From: Chimaeribacter arupi
GTDB taxonomy: Bacteria > Pseudomonadota > Gammaproteobacteria > Enterobacterales > Enterobacteriaceae
Length of the DNA stretch: 64,000 nt
Reading direction: 5' to 3'
Assembly (NCBI RefSeq): GCF_002858805.1
Contig: NZ_PJZI01000008.1
Coordinates: 1-64,000 of the forward strand
Of this stretch, positions 39,536 through 49,852 are shown in pieces. The notes beneath the pieces are model-generated. The model worked only from the letters and a program-made list of their open reading frames with translations, had not been told where the DNA came from and searched no databases. Every line of letters begins with the position of its first letter. Positions within the stretch are counted from its first letter, which is position 1. Made by a program: the position numbers and the translations under genes.

Positions 39536-39551
39536 ACAACCCGTTACCTAA

Positions 39552-41186
<1,635 letters not shown>

Positions 41187-41236
41187 CCTGCGCCGGGTAT
41201 TTGGGGCGTAAGGCGTGAATAAAAACCGGCAACAAA

Positions 41237-41270
41237 CCAGGGCGGGGAAGAGGCTTCTTTCCCGCCCTGG
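41237..41270. terminator. Bidirectional hairpin between aspD and the HbpS-like gene
   Basis: Arms CCAGGGCGGGGAAGA and TCTTTCCCGCCCTGG (15 bp with one G-T pair) enclose a GGCT loop. On the minus strand the stem is followed by TTTGTTG and so could terminate the HbpS-like gene; plus-strand T-residues are lacking. Confidence 0.6.
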
Positions 41271-41305
41271 CGAGAGGGGAAAACACACTGCCCGCGCTTT
41301 CCCTG

Positions 41306-41800
41306 TTATTTCTGTTGCCCGCTCTCCCCGAGTACCCGCTTAATCGCTTCGCTCCCACAGTGGTCATCAGACTCTGCGCCGCCGGTACCGGCGAGGCCGA
41401 CGGCACCAATCACCTGGCCGTGATATTTCACCGGTACGCCGCCGCCAAGCAGCAGTAACTCATTTACGGTATTCAGGTTAACGGTGTCCGGGGAGGACTG
41501 CGCCTGCCGGGCAAACTGTTTGGTCGGCGTCTTCGTCGAGAGTGCCGTGAAAGCCTTACGCCAGGCGGCCTGCGTATTATGCGGCCCGACGTTGTCATCC
41601 CTCATCAGTGACACCAGGTTCCCGCCCCGATCCACCACCGCCACCACGCCCTGACGGTTCATACCGTGGCAGACAGCCAATGCCTCTGTTGCCAGTTTAC
41701 TGCTCAGTTCCTGCGTCATGTCATAGACGGCAGCCGGTTCGGCAGAAAGGGCCAGGCCTGGTGCCGCAGCAAGCATCATGGCAATCATAAAACGTTTCAT
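41306..41800 (-). CDS. Exported HbpS/GlcG-like heme-binding family protein
   Basis: A 164-residue protein with a signal peptide (MKRFMIAMMLAAAPGLALS) and a single GlcG/HbpS domain. Conserved blocks are VVAVVDRGGNLVSLMRDDN, KAFTALSTKTPT, LLLGGGVPVKYHGQVIGAVG and the closing SGG-like segment GAESDDHC. Family members bind heme or cobalamin-like ligands and form oligomers; HbpS of Streptomyces modulates the SenS sensor kinase. It is divergent from a two-component system here, so a sensory accessory role is possible. Confidence 0.83.
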   Translation of the reverse strand: MKRFMIAMMLAAAPGLALSAEPAAVYDMTQELSSKLATEALAVCHGMNRQGVVAVVDRGGNLVSLMRDDNVGPHNTQAAWRKAFTALSTKTPTKQFARQAQSSPDTVNLNTVNELLLLGGGVPVKYHGQVIGAVGLAGTGGAESDDHCGSEAIKRVLGESGQQK

Positions 41801-41989
41801 TTCTTCTCCTTCTGAATGCGCTTCCCCGGTACGGGGTCTCTCCGTACCGGTTCAGCCACAATGGGACGCAACAGGGCGTGTTCGTTGACTGGAATGGCAG
41901 CGGGATGTCAGAAACGCGTTGTGTTTGACTCCCCTGGGTTAATCACCGTGCTGTTATACCCGTGCGGGTCTCCACATTGCCTGTCAGAA

Positions 41990-42009
41990 AGATGACCATA
42001 TTGTCATCT
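41990..42009. promoter_or_regulatory. CusR/CopR-type box upstream of the response regulator
   Basis: AGATGACCATATTGTCATCT is an inverted repeat with 7 bp arms (AGATGAC and GTCATCT). It resembles the E. coli CusR box (ATGACAA and TTGTCAT arms) and lies 48 bp before the response-regulator start. Likely autoregulatory. Confidence 0.75.
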
Positions 42010-42057
42010 GGCGCTGAAACGCTGGGGCGGCCATAGAATTCGTGGCAAACTGCCCGG

Positions 42058-42738
42058 ATGAAACTGTTACTGATCGAAGATAACCTGAAAGCCAGCGCCT
42101 GGGTGCGTAAAGGGCTTGAAGAGGCAGGCTATATTGTGGATTACGCAGCGGACGGGCGGGACGGCCTGCATCTGGCGCTGTCGCACCCCTACAGCCTGGT
42201 GATACTGGATATTATGCTGCCGGGTATGGATGGGTGGCAGGTGCTGAAAACCCTGCGTACCGCCGGCAACACCCCCGTTATTTGCCTCACCGCCCGGGAT
42301 TCCGTGGAGGACCGGGTCAAGGGGCTGGAGCTTGGCGCGAATGATTACCTGGTAAAACCGTTCTCCTTTGCTGAGCTTCTGGCCAGGGTAAAGAATCAGC
42401 TCCGGCAGCACCAGCCGCACAGCTCGGTGCTTCGCGTGGCCGATCTGGTCATGGATTCGGCCCGTTTTCAGGTCACGCGTGACGGCATACCTGTGGCGCT
42501 CACCCGCAAAGAGTTTATGCTTTTGTGGCTGCTCGCCAGCCGGCACGGGGAAATCCTGCCGCGGACGCTGCTTGCCAGCGAAATCTGGGGGGTGAATTTT
42601 GACAGTGAAACCAACATTGTGGATGTCGCCATCCGCCGCCTGCGCCGAAAAGTGGATGATCCTTTTCCCAAAAAACTCATTACCACGGTGAGGGGCATGG
42701 GCTATTGCCTGTCTGAAAAGGAGCCGGGCAGTGTATAG
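42058..42738 (+). CDS. OmpR-family response regulator, CusR-like
   Basis: A 226-residue regulator: receiver domain (about 1-115) with phospho-acceptor Asp51 in LVILDIMLPGMDG and KPF loop Lys; winged-helix DNA-binding domain (about 125-222) with FDSETNIVDVAIRRLRRKVD. The closest recognised group is the heavy-metal CusR/PcoR/CopR regulators. It overlaps the sensor kinase by 8 nt, and a CusR-type box lies upstream. No copper efflux or copper oxidase genes are adjacent, so the signal may not be copper. Confidence 0.87.
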   Translation: MKLLLIEDNLKASAWVRKGLEEAGYIVDYAADGRDGLHLALSHPYSLVILDIMLPGMDGWQVLKTLRTAGNTPVICLTARDSVEDRVKGLELGANDYLVKPFSFAELLARVKNQLRQHQPHSSVLRVADLVMDSARFQVTRDGIPVALTRKEFMLLWLLASRHGEILPRTLLASEIWGVNFDSETNIVDVAIRRLRRKVDDPFPKKLITTVRGMGYCLSEKEPGSV

Positions 42739-44086
42739 CCCCTCTCTCACGCTCCGGCTGACGGCGATTTTCACGCTGATCATGGCGATGGCCTGCGGCG
42801 GCATCAGCCTGATACTGTATAACGCATTACGCAGCGAACTGGTGTGGCGCGACGATCAAACGCTGATCAACCGGGCTGCACAATTAAGGCAGTTGCTTGA
42901 AGATGGTGCCCAGCCCGGCTCGCTGCCGCTCTATTTCAACCGTATGGTCGACATCCGCCAGGATATTCTCAGCATCCGGTCGCCGCATGAGCAAAACGTC
43001 AGTATCAACCATACCGGTGTTGCGTTGCCCGCGCTCTCCCCGACGCCGGTCAGCAGCCCACCCAATGAGAAACAGTTGCACCGCTGGGTCAATGCTGACG
43101 ACACGGAAGCCTCGGCGCTCAGCCTGCAGGCAAACTCACAGGCCGGGCCGGTCACGATTACCCTGGCACGCGTCGCGCGGGAGCGGGCGCTGGTGCTGGA
43201 ACGTTATCGCCGGCAAAGCATTCTGGTGTCACTGGCGGCCATTTTGCTGTGTGCCGCGGTAAGCCCGCTCCTTATCCGCCGGGGGCTTCGCGCGATCGGC
43301 CGGTTAAGCCAGATCATGGCAGAAACCGGCAGTGACAGGCTCACTCACCCGGTGTCGCTCCAGGCGATACCGAAGGAGCTGCTGCCGCTCGGTGAGGCGC
43401 TGCATGATATGCGCCAGCGCTTATCAACGGACTTTATCCGGCTGACCCAGTTTGCCGACGATCTGGCCCATGAGATACGCACCCCCATCAATGTGTTACT
43501 CGGCCAGAATCAGGTTGCGCTTGGCCATGAGCGTTCAGCCGCGGAATACCAGGCCCTGCTGGAAGGGAACATTGAAGAACTGGAGGGGCTGTCGCGCCTG
43601 ACGGAGAACATTCTCTTTCTTGCCCGCGCCACGCACCACAACATCAAACTCAATAAAGAGACGTTCTCCCTCCATGATGCCCTGGAAATGCTGATCGATT
43701 TCCTTGAACCCCTGGCGGAAGAGCGGGAGATGTTCATCGAGCTTCATGCCGAAGGAGACCTCACCGCGGACAAAATGCTTTTCCAGCGGGCGATGACCAA
43801 CCTGCTGACCAATGCCATCCGTTATTCGCCCGGCAAAGGAACGATCTCTGTCAGCACGGTTGATCGCGGTGACGTCATTGAGATTGAGGTGTCGAATGCC
43901 GGTGACGCGCTTGCCGAACCGGATAAAGTATTCGAACGGTTCTGGCGGGGCGATAATGTCCGCCATACGGCGGGAAGCGGGCTGGGGCTGTCGCTGGTCA
44001 GCGCGATAGCCACCTTGCACGGCGGCAGCGCGTATTACCGGCATGAGCGCGGGAACACGATTTTTGGCCTCCGCCTGCCTGCCTGA
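42731..44086 (+). CDS. Heavy-metal-type sensor histidine kinase, CusS-like
   Basis: A 451-residue inner-membrane kinase with a GTG start overlapping the response-regulator stop. Helix 1 (about 9-28), a periplasmic sensor loop (about 29-160), helix 2 (about 165-185), HAMP, then the kinase core with His in FADDLAHEIRTPIN and an ATPase domain (NLLTNAIRYSPG, GSGLGLSLVSAIATLHGG). Layout and sequence match the CusS/PcoS group. The periplasmic part is the probable sensor; metal ligands cannot be assigned. Confidence 0.87.
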   Translation: MYSPSLTLRLTAIFTLIMAMACGGISLILYNALRSELVWRDDQTLINRAAQLRQLLEDGAQPGSLPLYFNRMVDIRQDILSIRSPHEQNVSINHTGVALPALSPTPVSSPPNEKQLHRWVNADDTEASALSLQANSQAGPVTITLARVARERALVLERYRRQSILVSLAAILLCAAVSPLLIRRGLRAIGRLSQIMAETGSDRLTHPVSLQAIPKELLPLGEALHDMRQRLSTDFIRLTQFADDLAHEIRTPINVLLGQNQVALGHERSAAEYQALLEGNIEELEGLSRLTENILFLARATHHNIKLNKETFSLHDALEMLIDFLEPLAEEREMFIELHAEGDLTADKMLFQRAMTNLLTNAIRYSPGKGTISVSTVDRGDVIEIEVSNAGDALAEPDKVFERFWRGDNVRHTAGSGLGLSLVSAIATLHGGSAYYRHERGNTIFGLRLPA

Positions 44087-44165
44087 CCAGGCCGTTGCGT
44101 TTCGCCGTCATGCCGGATGCATACCCTAACCGGCCTTTGGGGGACGAGTGAAAACAGCGGTGGGT

Positions 44166-44651
44166 TTAACGCAGCGCCGTTTCTGCCACATTGAACTCCG
44201 ACTCCCGGCTCAGCAGGTTGACTGAGCCGAACAACGCAGACAGAGGCGTTATGTCCTGACGGCCCGCCGTCAAAATCACCACTGAATGGCCCGCATCATT
44301 GACCGGGGCGAGCAACGCCCTGGCGCAATCAAAATGCGTAAACCTCTGCCGGAGTTCGCTTATTTGAACCCCCGGCACCAGTGAAATCAGTGTGTGTGAA
44401 GGCCGCAGCGCAATACTGCCGGCGAGTGCGGGCAAGGCGGCAGGGGCGGTATTAATAAAAATGATGTCTGCTTCATCAACAACCGCCTGATGATTATCCA
44501 GTGTCCAGCAGGGGTACTCCCTTGCCGCATTTTGGGCCGCTTCGCTGTTTCCGGGCGAAAGAAACACTTGCGCGTCCGGGGCTGCCTTAAACAGTGCCTT
44601 GATGACGCCTTCAGCCCGTAGATCAACCCCCAGAATTCCCACTCTTTTCAT
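44166..44651 (-). CDS. Short ProC-like NAD(P)-binding protein
   Basis: A 161-residue protein resembling the N-terminal domain of pyrroline-5-carboxylate reductase: VGILGVDLRAEGVIKAL as the Rossmann start, ADIIFINTAPAAL, and LISLVPGVQISELRQRF. ProC normally has about 270 residues; the helical dimerisation domain is absent, and the nucleotide loop lacks the usual G-x-G-x-x-G. The start at 44651 follows GGAGAGGA; the frame extends to 44717. It may be a stand-alone relative or a degraded gene. Convergent with the sensor kinase. Confidence 0.6.
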   Translation of the reverse strand: MKRVGILGVDLRAEGVIKALFKAAPDAQVFLSPGNSEAAQNAAREYPCWTLDNHQAVVDEADIIFINTAPAALPALAGSIALRPSHTLISLVPGVQISELRQRFTHFDCARALLAPVNDAGHSVVILTAGRQDITPLSALFGSVNLLSRESEFNVAETALR

Positions 44652-44854
44652 TTTCCTCTCCAAAACCGCCGGCACAGTGATGAGTGACTCAGGCCAGTTC
44701 TGCGAAGGTGCAAGCACCTGCCGGGCGACTGCTGCACGGGTGTTGAGATCCGTTTCGTCGCTGTTGCCGCAGCGGTTATACTCCGCGTTCGGATGACGAG
44801 CCAGGCCTCTGCGTCCGTCAGGGGAACAGGCAGCACCTTGAATCAGCCTTAAAG

Positions 44855-44880
44855 AGTGACTAAATTACTAAATGGTTACT
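44855..44880. promoter_or_regulatory. Operator AGTGAC-N14-GTTACT upstream of the RND tetR
   Basis: An imperfect inverted repeat with a 14 bp spacer, 36 bp before the tetR start. It shares arms, spacer length and spacer letters with the site at 45534-45559. Confidence 0.65.
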
Positions 44881-44916
44881 TATTGTCAATCAGAGCCTTC
44901 GGGCTAAGCTAAAAAA

Positions 44917-45531
44917 ATGACGAAACATGTGAACGTACCCTCATCACGTGGTCCGCTTGACCACAACGTCCGGGATCAGATAGTGGACGCCGCCACGGCG
45001 CATTTTGGTCACTATGGCTATGAAAAAACCACTGTCTCAGAACTGGCAAAATCGATAGGTTTTTCAAAAGCCTATATCTACAAGTTTTTTGAGTCCAAGC
45101 AGGCTATCGGCGAGGTGATTTGCGCCAACCGGCTCGACATGATGATGTCGGTGGTGCACGCCGCCATCGCGGATGCCCCGTCAGCCTGTGAGAAGCTGCG
45201 CCGCCTGTTCAGGGCGCTTACCGAGGCCGGCAGCGACCTGTTTTTCCACGATCGTAAGCTCTATGACATTGCCGCCGTGGCAGCGCGCGACAAGTGGCCT
45301 TCAACGGAGAAATATGAGGCGCGTCTGCGGTCGCTGATTGAAAGCATCATTGCCGAAGGCAGGCAGGCCGGGGAGTTCGAGCGGAAAACCCCGCTGGATG
45401 AAGCCACCCAGGCGATTTATCTCGTGATGCGTCCTTTCATCAGTCCTGTCCAGTTACAGTACAACCTGGATACCGCCCCGACGGCGGCTGTGCTGCTTTC
45501 CTCCCTCATCCTGAGAAGCCTGTCACCCTGA
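44917..45531 (+). CDS. TetR/AcrR repressor of the RND efflux operon
   Basis: A 204-residue TetR protein with the helix-turn-helix TTVSELAKSIGFSKAYIYKFFESKQAIGEVI (about residues 39-69). The ATG is followed 73 nt after its stop by an RND adaptor gene in the same direction. A shared operator motif lies upstream of both tetR and the adaptor, so it should repress itself and the pump. Its ligand domain cannot be assigned to a drug class. Confidence 0.9.
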   Translation: MTKHVNVPSSRGPLDHNVRDQIVDAATAHFGHYGYEKTTVSELAKSIGFSKAYIYKFFESKQAIGEVICANRLDMMMSVVHAAIADAPSACEKLRRLFRALTEAGSDLFFHDRKLYDIAAVAARDKWPSTEKYEARLRSLIESIIAEGRQAGEFERKTPLDEATQAIYLVMRPFISPVQLQYNLDTAPTAAVLLSSLILRSLSP

Positions 45532-45533
45532 TT

Positions 45534-45559
45534 AGTGACTATTGACTTTATTGGTCACT
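45534..45559. promoter_or_regulatory. Operator AGTGAC-N14-GTCACT upstream of the RND adaptor
   Basis: A perfect inverted repeat (6 bp arms, 14 bp spacer) just after the tetR stop. A TTGACT -35-like box lies inside it at 45542-45547, with GAGAAT 17 bp later, so repressor binding would block the promoter. Confidence 0.7.
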
Positions 45560-45604
45560 GGTCTGAGAATGCGGATACCTTCCTATTAACCAATCAGGGT
45601 TCCC

Positions 45605-46711
45605 ATGCTCAGGCTTTATTCAGCCCGTCTGGTGGTTTGCCTCCTGCCGCTTGCCCTGGTGGGCTGCGGTGATAACACCCCCGCGCACGATCCGCGCACA
45701 CAGCCCCCGCGGGTACGCTCAGCGACTGTGGAGCGTGCGGCCGATACGTCACGCGCCTTCACCGGCGTGGTGGTCGCCCGTACGCAAAGTGACCTCGGCT
45801 TCCGGGTGCAGGGTAAAATTCTTGAACGCCTTGTGGATACCGGCCAGACCGTTAAACGCGGCCAGCCGCTGATGCAGTTGGATCCGGTTGACCTCAGGTT
45901 ACAGGCCCAGGCGCAGCAACAGGCGGTGGATGCCGCCAGGGCGCGGGCGAAAAAAGCCGGTAATGATGAGGCGCGTTACCGTGGGCTTGTCGCTGCCGGG
46001 GCCGTGTCGGCGTCTGAGTTCGATCAGATCAAGGCGGCGGCTGATGCGGCCAGGGCTGAACTCAGCGCCGCGCAGGCGCAGGCCGGGGTGGCGCAAAACG
46101 CAATGGGTTATGCGGTGCTGCCGGCCGATGCAGACGGCGTGGTGATGGAGACGCTGGCAGAACCCGGCCAGGTGGTGAGCGCCGGGCAGGCGGTCATCCG
46201 GCTGGCCAGGGCCGGTCAGCGTGAGGCGCTGGTGCACTTGCCGGAGACGCTGCGCCCCGCTGTCGGAAGCGAGGCGCAGGCCGCCCTCTACGGCAGCGAA
46301 ACGCAGCCTGTGGCTGCCCATCTGCGGCTGCTCTCCGATGCCGCCGACCCGGTGACCCGCACTTTTGAGGCGCGGTATGTGCTGACGGGGGCGCTGGCGA
46401 ACGCGCCGCTGGGGGCAACCGTCACGCTTCACCTCACGACAAACCGGGGCGACAGCCAGGTTATGCAGGTGCCCCTGGCGTCGCTTTACGATCCGGGCAA
46501 CGGGCCTGGTGTCTGGCGGATTTCAGGCCAGCCGGCGAAGGTGTCGTGGCAGCCCGTCAGGGTGCTCAGCCTGAGCGATGAGGCAGCGCGTGTCACCGGC
46601 GGCGTGATGCCGGGGGAAAAGGTGGTTGCGCTGGGCGCGCACCTTCTGCATGAAGGGGAGGCGGTGCGCCTGGGCGAACAGGCCGCCGGCGCAGTGGGGA
46701 GCCTGCCATGA
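45605..46711 (+). CDS. RND efflux periplasmic adaptor (lipoprotein)
   Basis: A 368-residue membrane-fusion protein. A lipoprotein signal (LVGC at about residue 21) precedes a lipoyl/barrel-sandwich domain (about 60-105) and a helical hairpin (QQQAVDAARARAKKAGNDEARYRGLVAAGAVSASEFDQIKAAADAAR region, about 100-145). A beta-barrel and membrane-proximal domain follow. It overlaps the pump gene by ATGA. The partner outer-membrane factor is not encoded here and is probably TolC. Confidence 0.9.
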   Translation: MLRLYSARLVVCLLPLALVGCGDNTPAHDPRTQPPRVRSATVERAADTSRAFTGVVVARTQSDLGFRVQGKILERLVDTGQTVKRGQPLMQLDPVDLRLQAQAQQQAVDAARARAKKAGNDEARYRGLVAAGAVSASEFDQIKAAADAARAELSAAQAQAGVAQNAMGYAVLPADADGVVMETLAEPGQVVSAGQAVIRLARAGQREALVHLPETLRPAVGSEAQAALYGSETQPVAAHLRLLSDAADPVTRTFEARYVLTGALANAPLGATVTLHLTTNRGDSQVMQVPLASLYDPGNGPGVWRISGQPAKVSWQPVRVLSLSDEAARVTGGVMPGEKVVALGAHLLHEGEAVRLGEQAAGAVGSLP

Positions 46712-49700
46712 GCGCCGGAGGGTTCAATCTATCCGCGCTTGCGGTACGCGAGCGTTCAATCACGCTGTTCCTGATTCTTCTCATCACGCTCGCCGGTATC
46801 ATATCGTTCTTCGGGCTTGGGCGGGCTGAGGATCCCCCTTTTACAGTCAAGCAGATGACCATCATCACCGCCTGGCCCGGCGCGACCGCGCAGGAAATGC
46901 AGGATCAGGTGGCCGAGCCGCTGGAAAAACGGCTGCAAGAACTCACATGGTATGACCGGGCGGAGACGTATACCCGGCCGGGGATGGCATTTACTACGCT
47001 TTCCCTGCAAGACAAAACGCCGCCGTCACAGGTTCAGGAGGCGTTCTATCAGGCACGCAAGAAACTGGGCGATGAGGCCAGAAATCTCCCTGCCGGTGTG
47101 AGCGGGCCGATGATGAATGACGAGTTTGCCGATGTCACTTTTGCGCTGTTTGCGCTGAAAGCGAAAGGAGAGCCCCAGCGGCGGCTGGTGCGTGATGCAG
47201 AAGCATTGCGTCAGCAGTTGCTGCATGTCCCCGGTGTGAAGAAAGTGAATATTATCGGGGAACAGGCCGAGCGGATTTACGTCGCCTTTTCGCATGATCG
47301 CCTGGCGACGGTGGGCCTCTCTCCACAGGATATTTTCTCTGCGTTAAACAGCCAGAACGCGCTGACGCCGGCGGGGGCCATTGAGACCCACGGCGCGCAG
47401 ATTTTTATCCGCCTTGATGGGGCCTTTGATGAGTTGCAGAAGATCCGCGAAACGCCGCTTGTCGCACAGGGCAAAACGCTCAAGCTCTCCGATGTGGCCA
47501 CGGTCGAACGCGGTTATGAGGATCCCGCCACCTTCCTGATCCGCAACCAGAATGAACCGGCGCTGCTGCTGGGCGTGGTGATGCGTGAAGGCTGGAACGG
47601 CCTGGATTTGGGTCACGCGCTGGATGCCGCCACGGCTAAAATCAATGAAAACATGCCGCTGGGCATGACCCTGACGAAAGTGACCGACCAGTCCGTGAAC
47701 ATCCGCTCTGCGGTGGATGAGTTCATGGTGAAATTCTTTGTCGCCCTGCTCGTCGTAATGGTGGTGTGCTTTGTCAGCATGGGGTGGCGCGTCGGGGTGG
47801 TGGTCGCGGCGGCAGTGCCGCTGACGCTGGCGGTGGTTTTTGTGGTCATGGCGGCGACGGGCAAAAACTTTGACCGGATTACCCTCGGCTCGCTGATCCT
47901 GGCGCTGGGGTTACTGGTTGATGATGCCATTATCGCCATCGAAATGATGGTGGTAAAAATGGAGGAGGGCTACGACAGAATCAAGGCCTCGGCTTATGCC
48001 TGGAGCCATACCGCCGCGCCGATGCTGGCCGGTACGCTGGTGACGGCCGTAGGCTTTATGCCCAATGGCTTTGCACAGTCCACGGCGGGTGAATACACCA
48101 GCAATATGTTCTGGATTGTGGGCATCGCCCTGATTGCCTCCTGGGTGGTGGCCGTCGCCTTCACGCCGTATCTGGGCGTCAGGATGCTGCCGGAGATTGC
48201 CAGGGTGGAAGGCGGGCATGACGCCCTCTATAACACCCCGCGCTATCAGCGCTTTCGCCGGGTGCTGGCCCGCGTTATCGCGCGGAAATGGGCCGTGGCC
48301 GGAACCGTTGTCGCCCTCTTCATGCTGGCGGTGCTGGGAATGGGGCTGGTGAAAAAACAATTTTTCCCCACCTCTGACCGGCCGGAAGTGCTGGTGGAAG
48401 TCCAGATGCCTTACGGCACCTCGATAGAGCAGACCAGCGCCGCCGCGGCGAAAATCGAAGGCTGGCTGAAAAAGCAGCCGGAGGCAAAGATCGTCACGGC
48501 CTACATCGGGCAGGGGTCGCCCCGTTTTTATCTGGCGATGGCGCCTGAATTGCCCGATCCCTCCTTCGCCAAAATTGTGGTACTGACAGACAGCCAGACG
48601 TCACGCGAGGCGCTCAAGTTCCGGCTCCGGGAAGCGGCTGCCGATGGGCTGGTACCTGAAGCACGTGTGCGGGTGACCCAGTTGGTGTTTGGCCCGTATT
48701 CACCGTTCCCGGTCGCCTGGCGCGTGATGGGGCCGGACCCCGCCACATTGCGCGGCATTGCTGACAAGGTGAAAACCGTGTTACAGGCAAGCCCGATGAT
48801 GAGAACCGTCAACACCGACTGGGGGCCGCGGGTGCCGGCGCTGCACTTCACCCTGAATCAGGATCGCCTCCAGGCGAGCGGCTTGACGTCCGCCGGTGTC
48901 GCCCAGCAGCTCCAGTTCCTGCTCTCGGGCGTGCCGATTACCACGGTGCGTGAAGATATACGCCAGGTACAGGTGACCGGCCGTGCCGCAGGCGATATCC
49001 GTCTCGATCCGGCCAAAATTGCCGGCTTCACGTTAGTCGGCAGTGCGGGCCAGCGTATTCCTCTGTCACAAATTGGGGATGTCGAGGTCAGGATGGAAGA
49101 TCCGGTGCTGCGTCGTCGTGACCGTACGCCCACCATTACCGTGCGGGGGGATATTGCTGAAAACCTGCAACCACCGGACGTCTCCACCGCACTGATGAAA
49201 CAGTTGCAGCCGGTTATTGACGCGCTTCCGGCCGGGTACCGCATTGAAATGGCCGGCTCAATTGAAGAATCAGGCAAAGCCACCAAAGCGATGGCACCGC
49301 TGTTCCCCATCATGCTGGCCATGACGTTGCTGATCATCATCCTTCAGGTGCGCTCCATGTCGGCGATGATGATGGTCTTCCTTACGGCACCGCTGGGGTT
49401 GATCGGTGTGGTGCCGACGCTGCTGCTTTTCAATCAGCCGTTTGGCATCAATGCGCTGGTCGGGTTGATTGCGCTGTCGGGCATCCTGATGCGCAACACG
49501 CTGATTCTGATTGGGCAAATCCATCATAACGAGAAAGAGGGCCTCGCGCCGTTCCATGCGGTGGTCGAGGCGACGGTACAGCGGGCCAGGCCGGTATTGC
49601 TGACGGCAATGGCTGCGATTCTGGCCTTTATTCCCCTGACACATTCGGTATTTTGGGGGACGCTGGCCTATACGCTGATTGGCGGCACGTTGGGGGGCAC

Positions 49701-49803
49701 GATCATTACCCTCGTTTTCCTGCCTGCGATGTATGCGATCTGGTTCCGGATCCGCCCTGACGCCCAGCCACATTCCGGGCAGCCAATGGGTGCCCGGCAC
49801 TGA
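46708..49803 (+). CDS. RND-family efflux pump inner-membrane transporter
   Basis: A 1031-residue, 12-helix HAE1-type RND transporter. The proton-relay acidic pair lies in helix 4 (LALGLLVDDAIIAIEMM), preceded by the GRAEDPPFTVKQMTI N-terminal segment typical of the MmpL-unlike, multidrug-type RND subgroup. Two large periplasmic loops lie between helices 1-2 and 7-8. Substrates are not predictable. It overlaps the adaptor gene by 4 nt and ends the operon. Confidence 0.93.
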   Translation: MSAGGFNLSALAVRERSITLFLILLITLAGIISFFGLGRAEDPPFTVKQMTIITAWPGATAQEMQDQVAEPLEKRLQELTWYDRAETYTRPGMAFTTLSLQDKTPPSQVQEAFYQARKKLGDEARNLPAGVSGPMMNDEFADVTFALFALKAKGEPQRRLVRDAEALRQQLLHVPGVKKVNIIGEQAERIYVAFSHDRLATVGLSPQDIFSALNSQNALTPAGAIETHGAQIFIRLDGAFDELQKIRETPLVAQGKTLKLSDVATVERGYEDPATFLIRNQNEPALLLGVVMREGWNGLDLGHALDAATAKINENMPLGMTLTKVTDQSVNIRSAVDEFMVKFFVALLVVMVVCFVSMGWRVGVVVAAAVPLTLAVVFVVMAATGKNFDRITLGSLILALGLLVDDAIIAIEMMVVKMEEGYDRIKASAYAWSHTAAPMLAGTLVTAVGFMPNGFAQSTAGEYTSNMFWIVGIALIASWVVAVAFTPYLGVRMLPEIARVEGGHDALYNTPRYQRFRRVLARVIARKWAVAGTVVALFMLAVLGMGLVKKQFFPTSDRPEVLVEVQMPYGTSIEQTSAAAAKIEGWLKKQPEAKIVTAYIGQGSPRFYLAMAPELPDPSFAKIVVLTDSQTSREALKFRLREAAADGLVPEARVRVTQLVFGPYSPFPVAWRVMGPDPATLRGIADKVKTVLQASPMMRTVNTDWGPRVPALHFTLNQDRLQASGLTSAGVAQQLQFLLSGVPITTVREDIRQVQVTGRAAGDIRLDPAKIAGFTLVGSAGQRIPLSQIGDVEVRMEDPVLRRRDRTPTITVRGDIAENLQPPDVSTALMKQLQPVIDALPAGYRIEMAGSIEESGKATKAMAPLFPIMLAMTLLIIILQVRSMSAMMMVFLTAPLGLIGVVPTLLLFNQPFGINALVGLIALSGILMRNTLILIGQIHHNEKEGLAPFHAVVEATVQRARPVLLTAMAAILAFIPLTHSVFWGTLAYTLIGGTLGGTIITLVFLPAMYAIWFRIRPDAQPHSGQPMGARH

Positions 49804-49812
49804 TCACCCACG

Positions 49813-49838
49813 GCGCGTGGGGCAGGGTGCCCACGCGC
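49813..49838. terminator. Hairpin between the RND pump and MCP genes
   Basis: A perfect 9 bp GC stem, GCGCGTGGG and CCCACGCGC, with an 8 nt loop, 10 nt after the pump stop and 15 nt before the convergent MCP stop. It lacks a T-tract and may serve both genes. Confidence 0.4.
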
Positions 49839-49852
49839 TGCATTTACCCCTG

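Noticed and set aside
42058-44086. Copper resistance two-component system
   Set aside because: Sequence type and box are CusRS-like, but no cus, cop or pco structural gene is adjacent, so the metal signal was not assigned.
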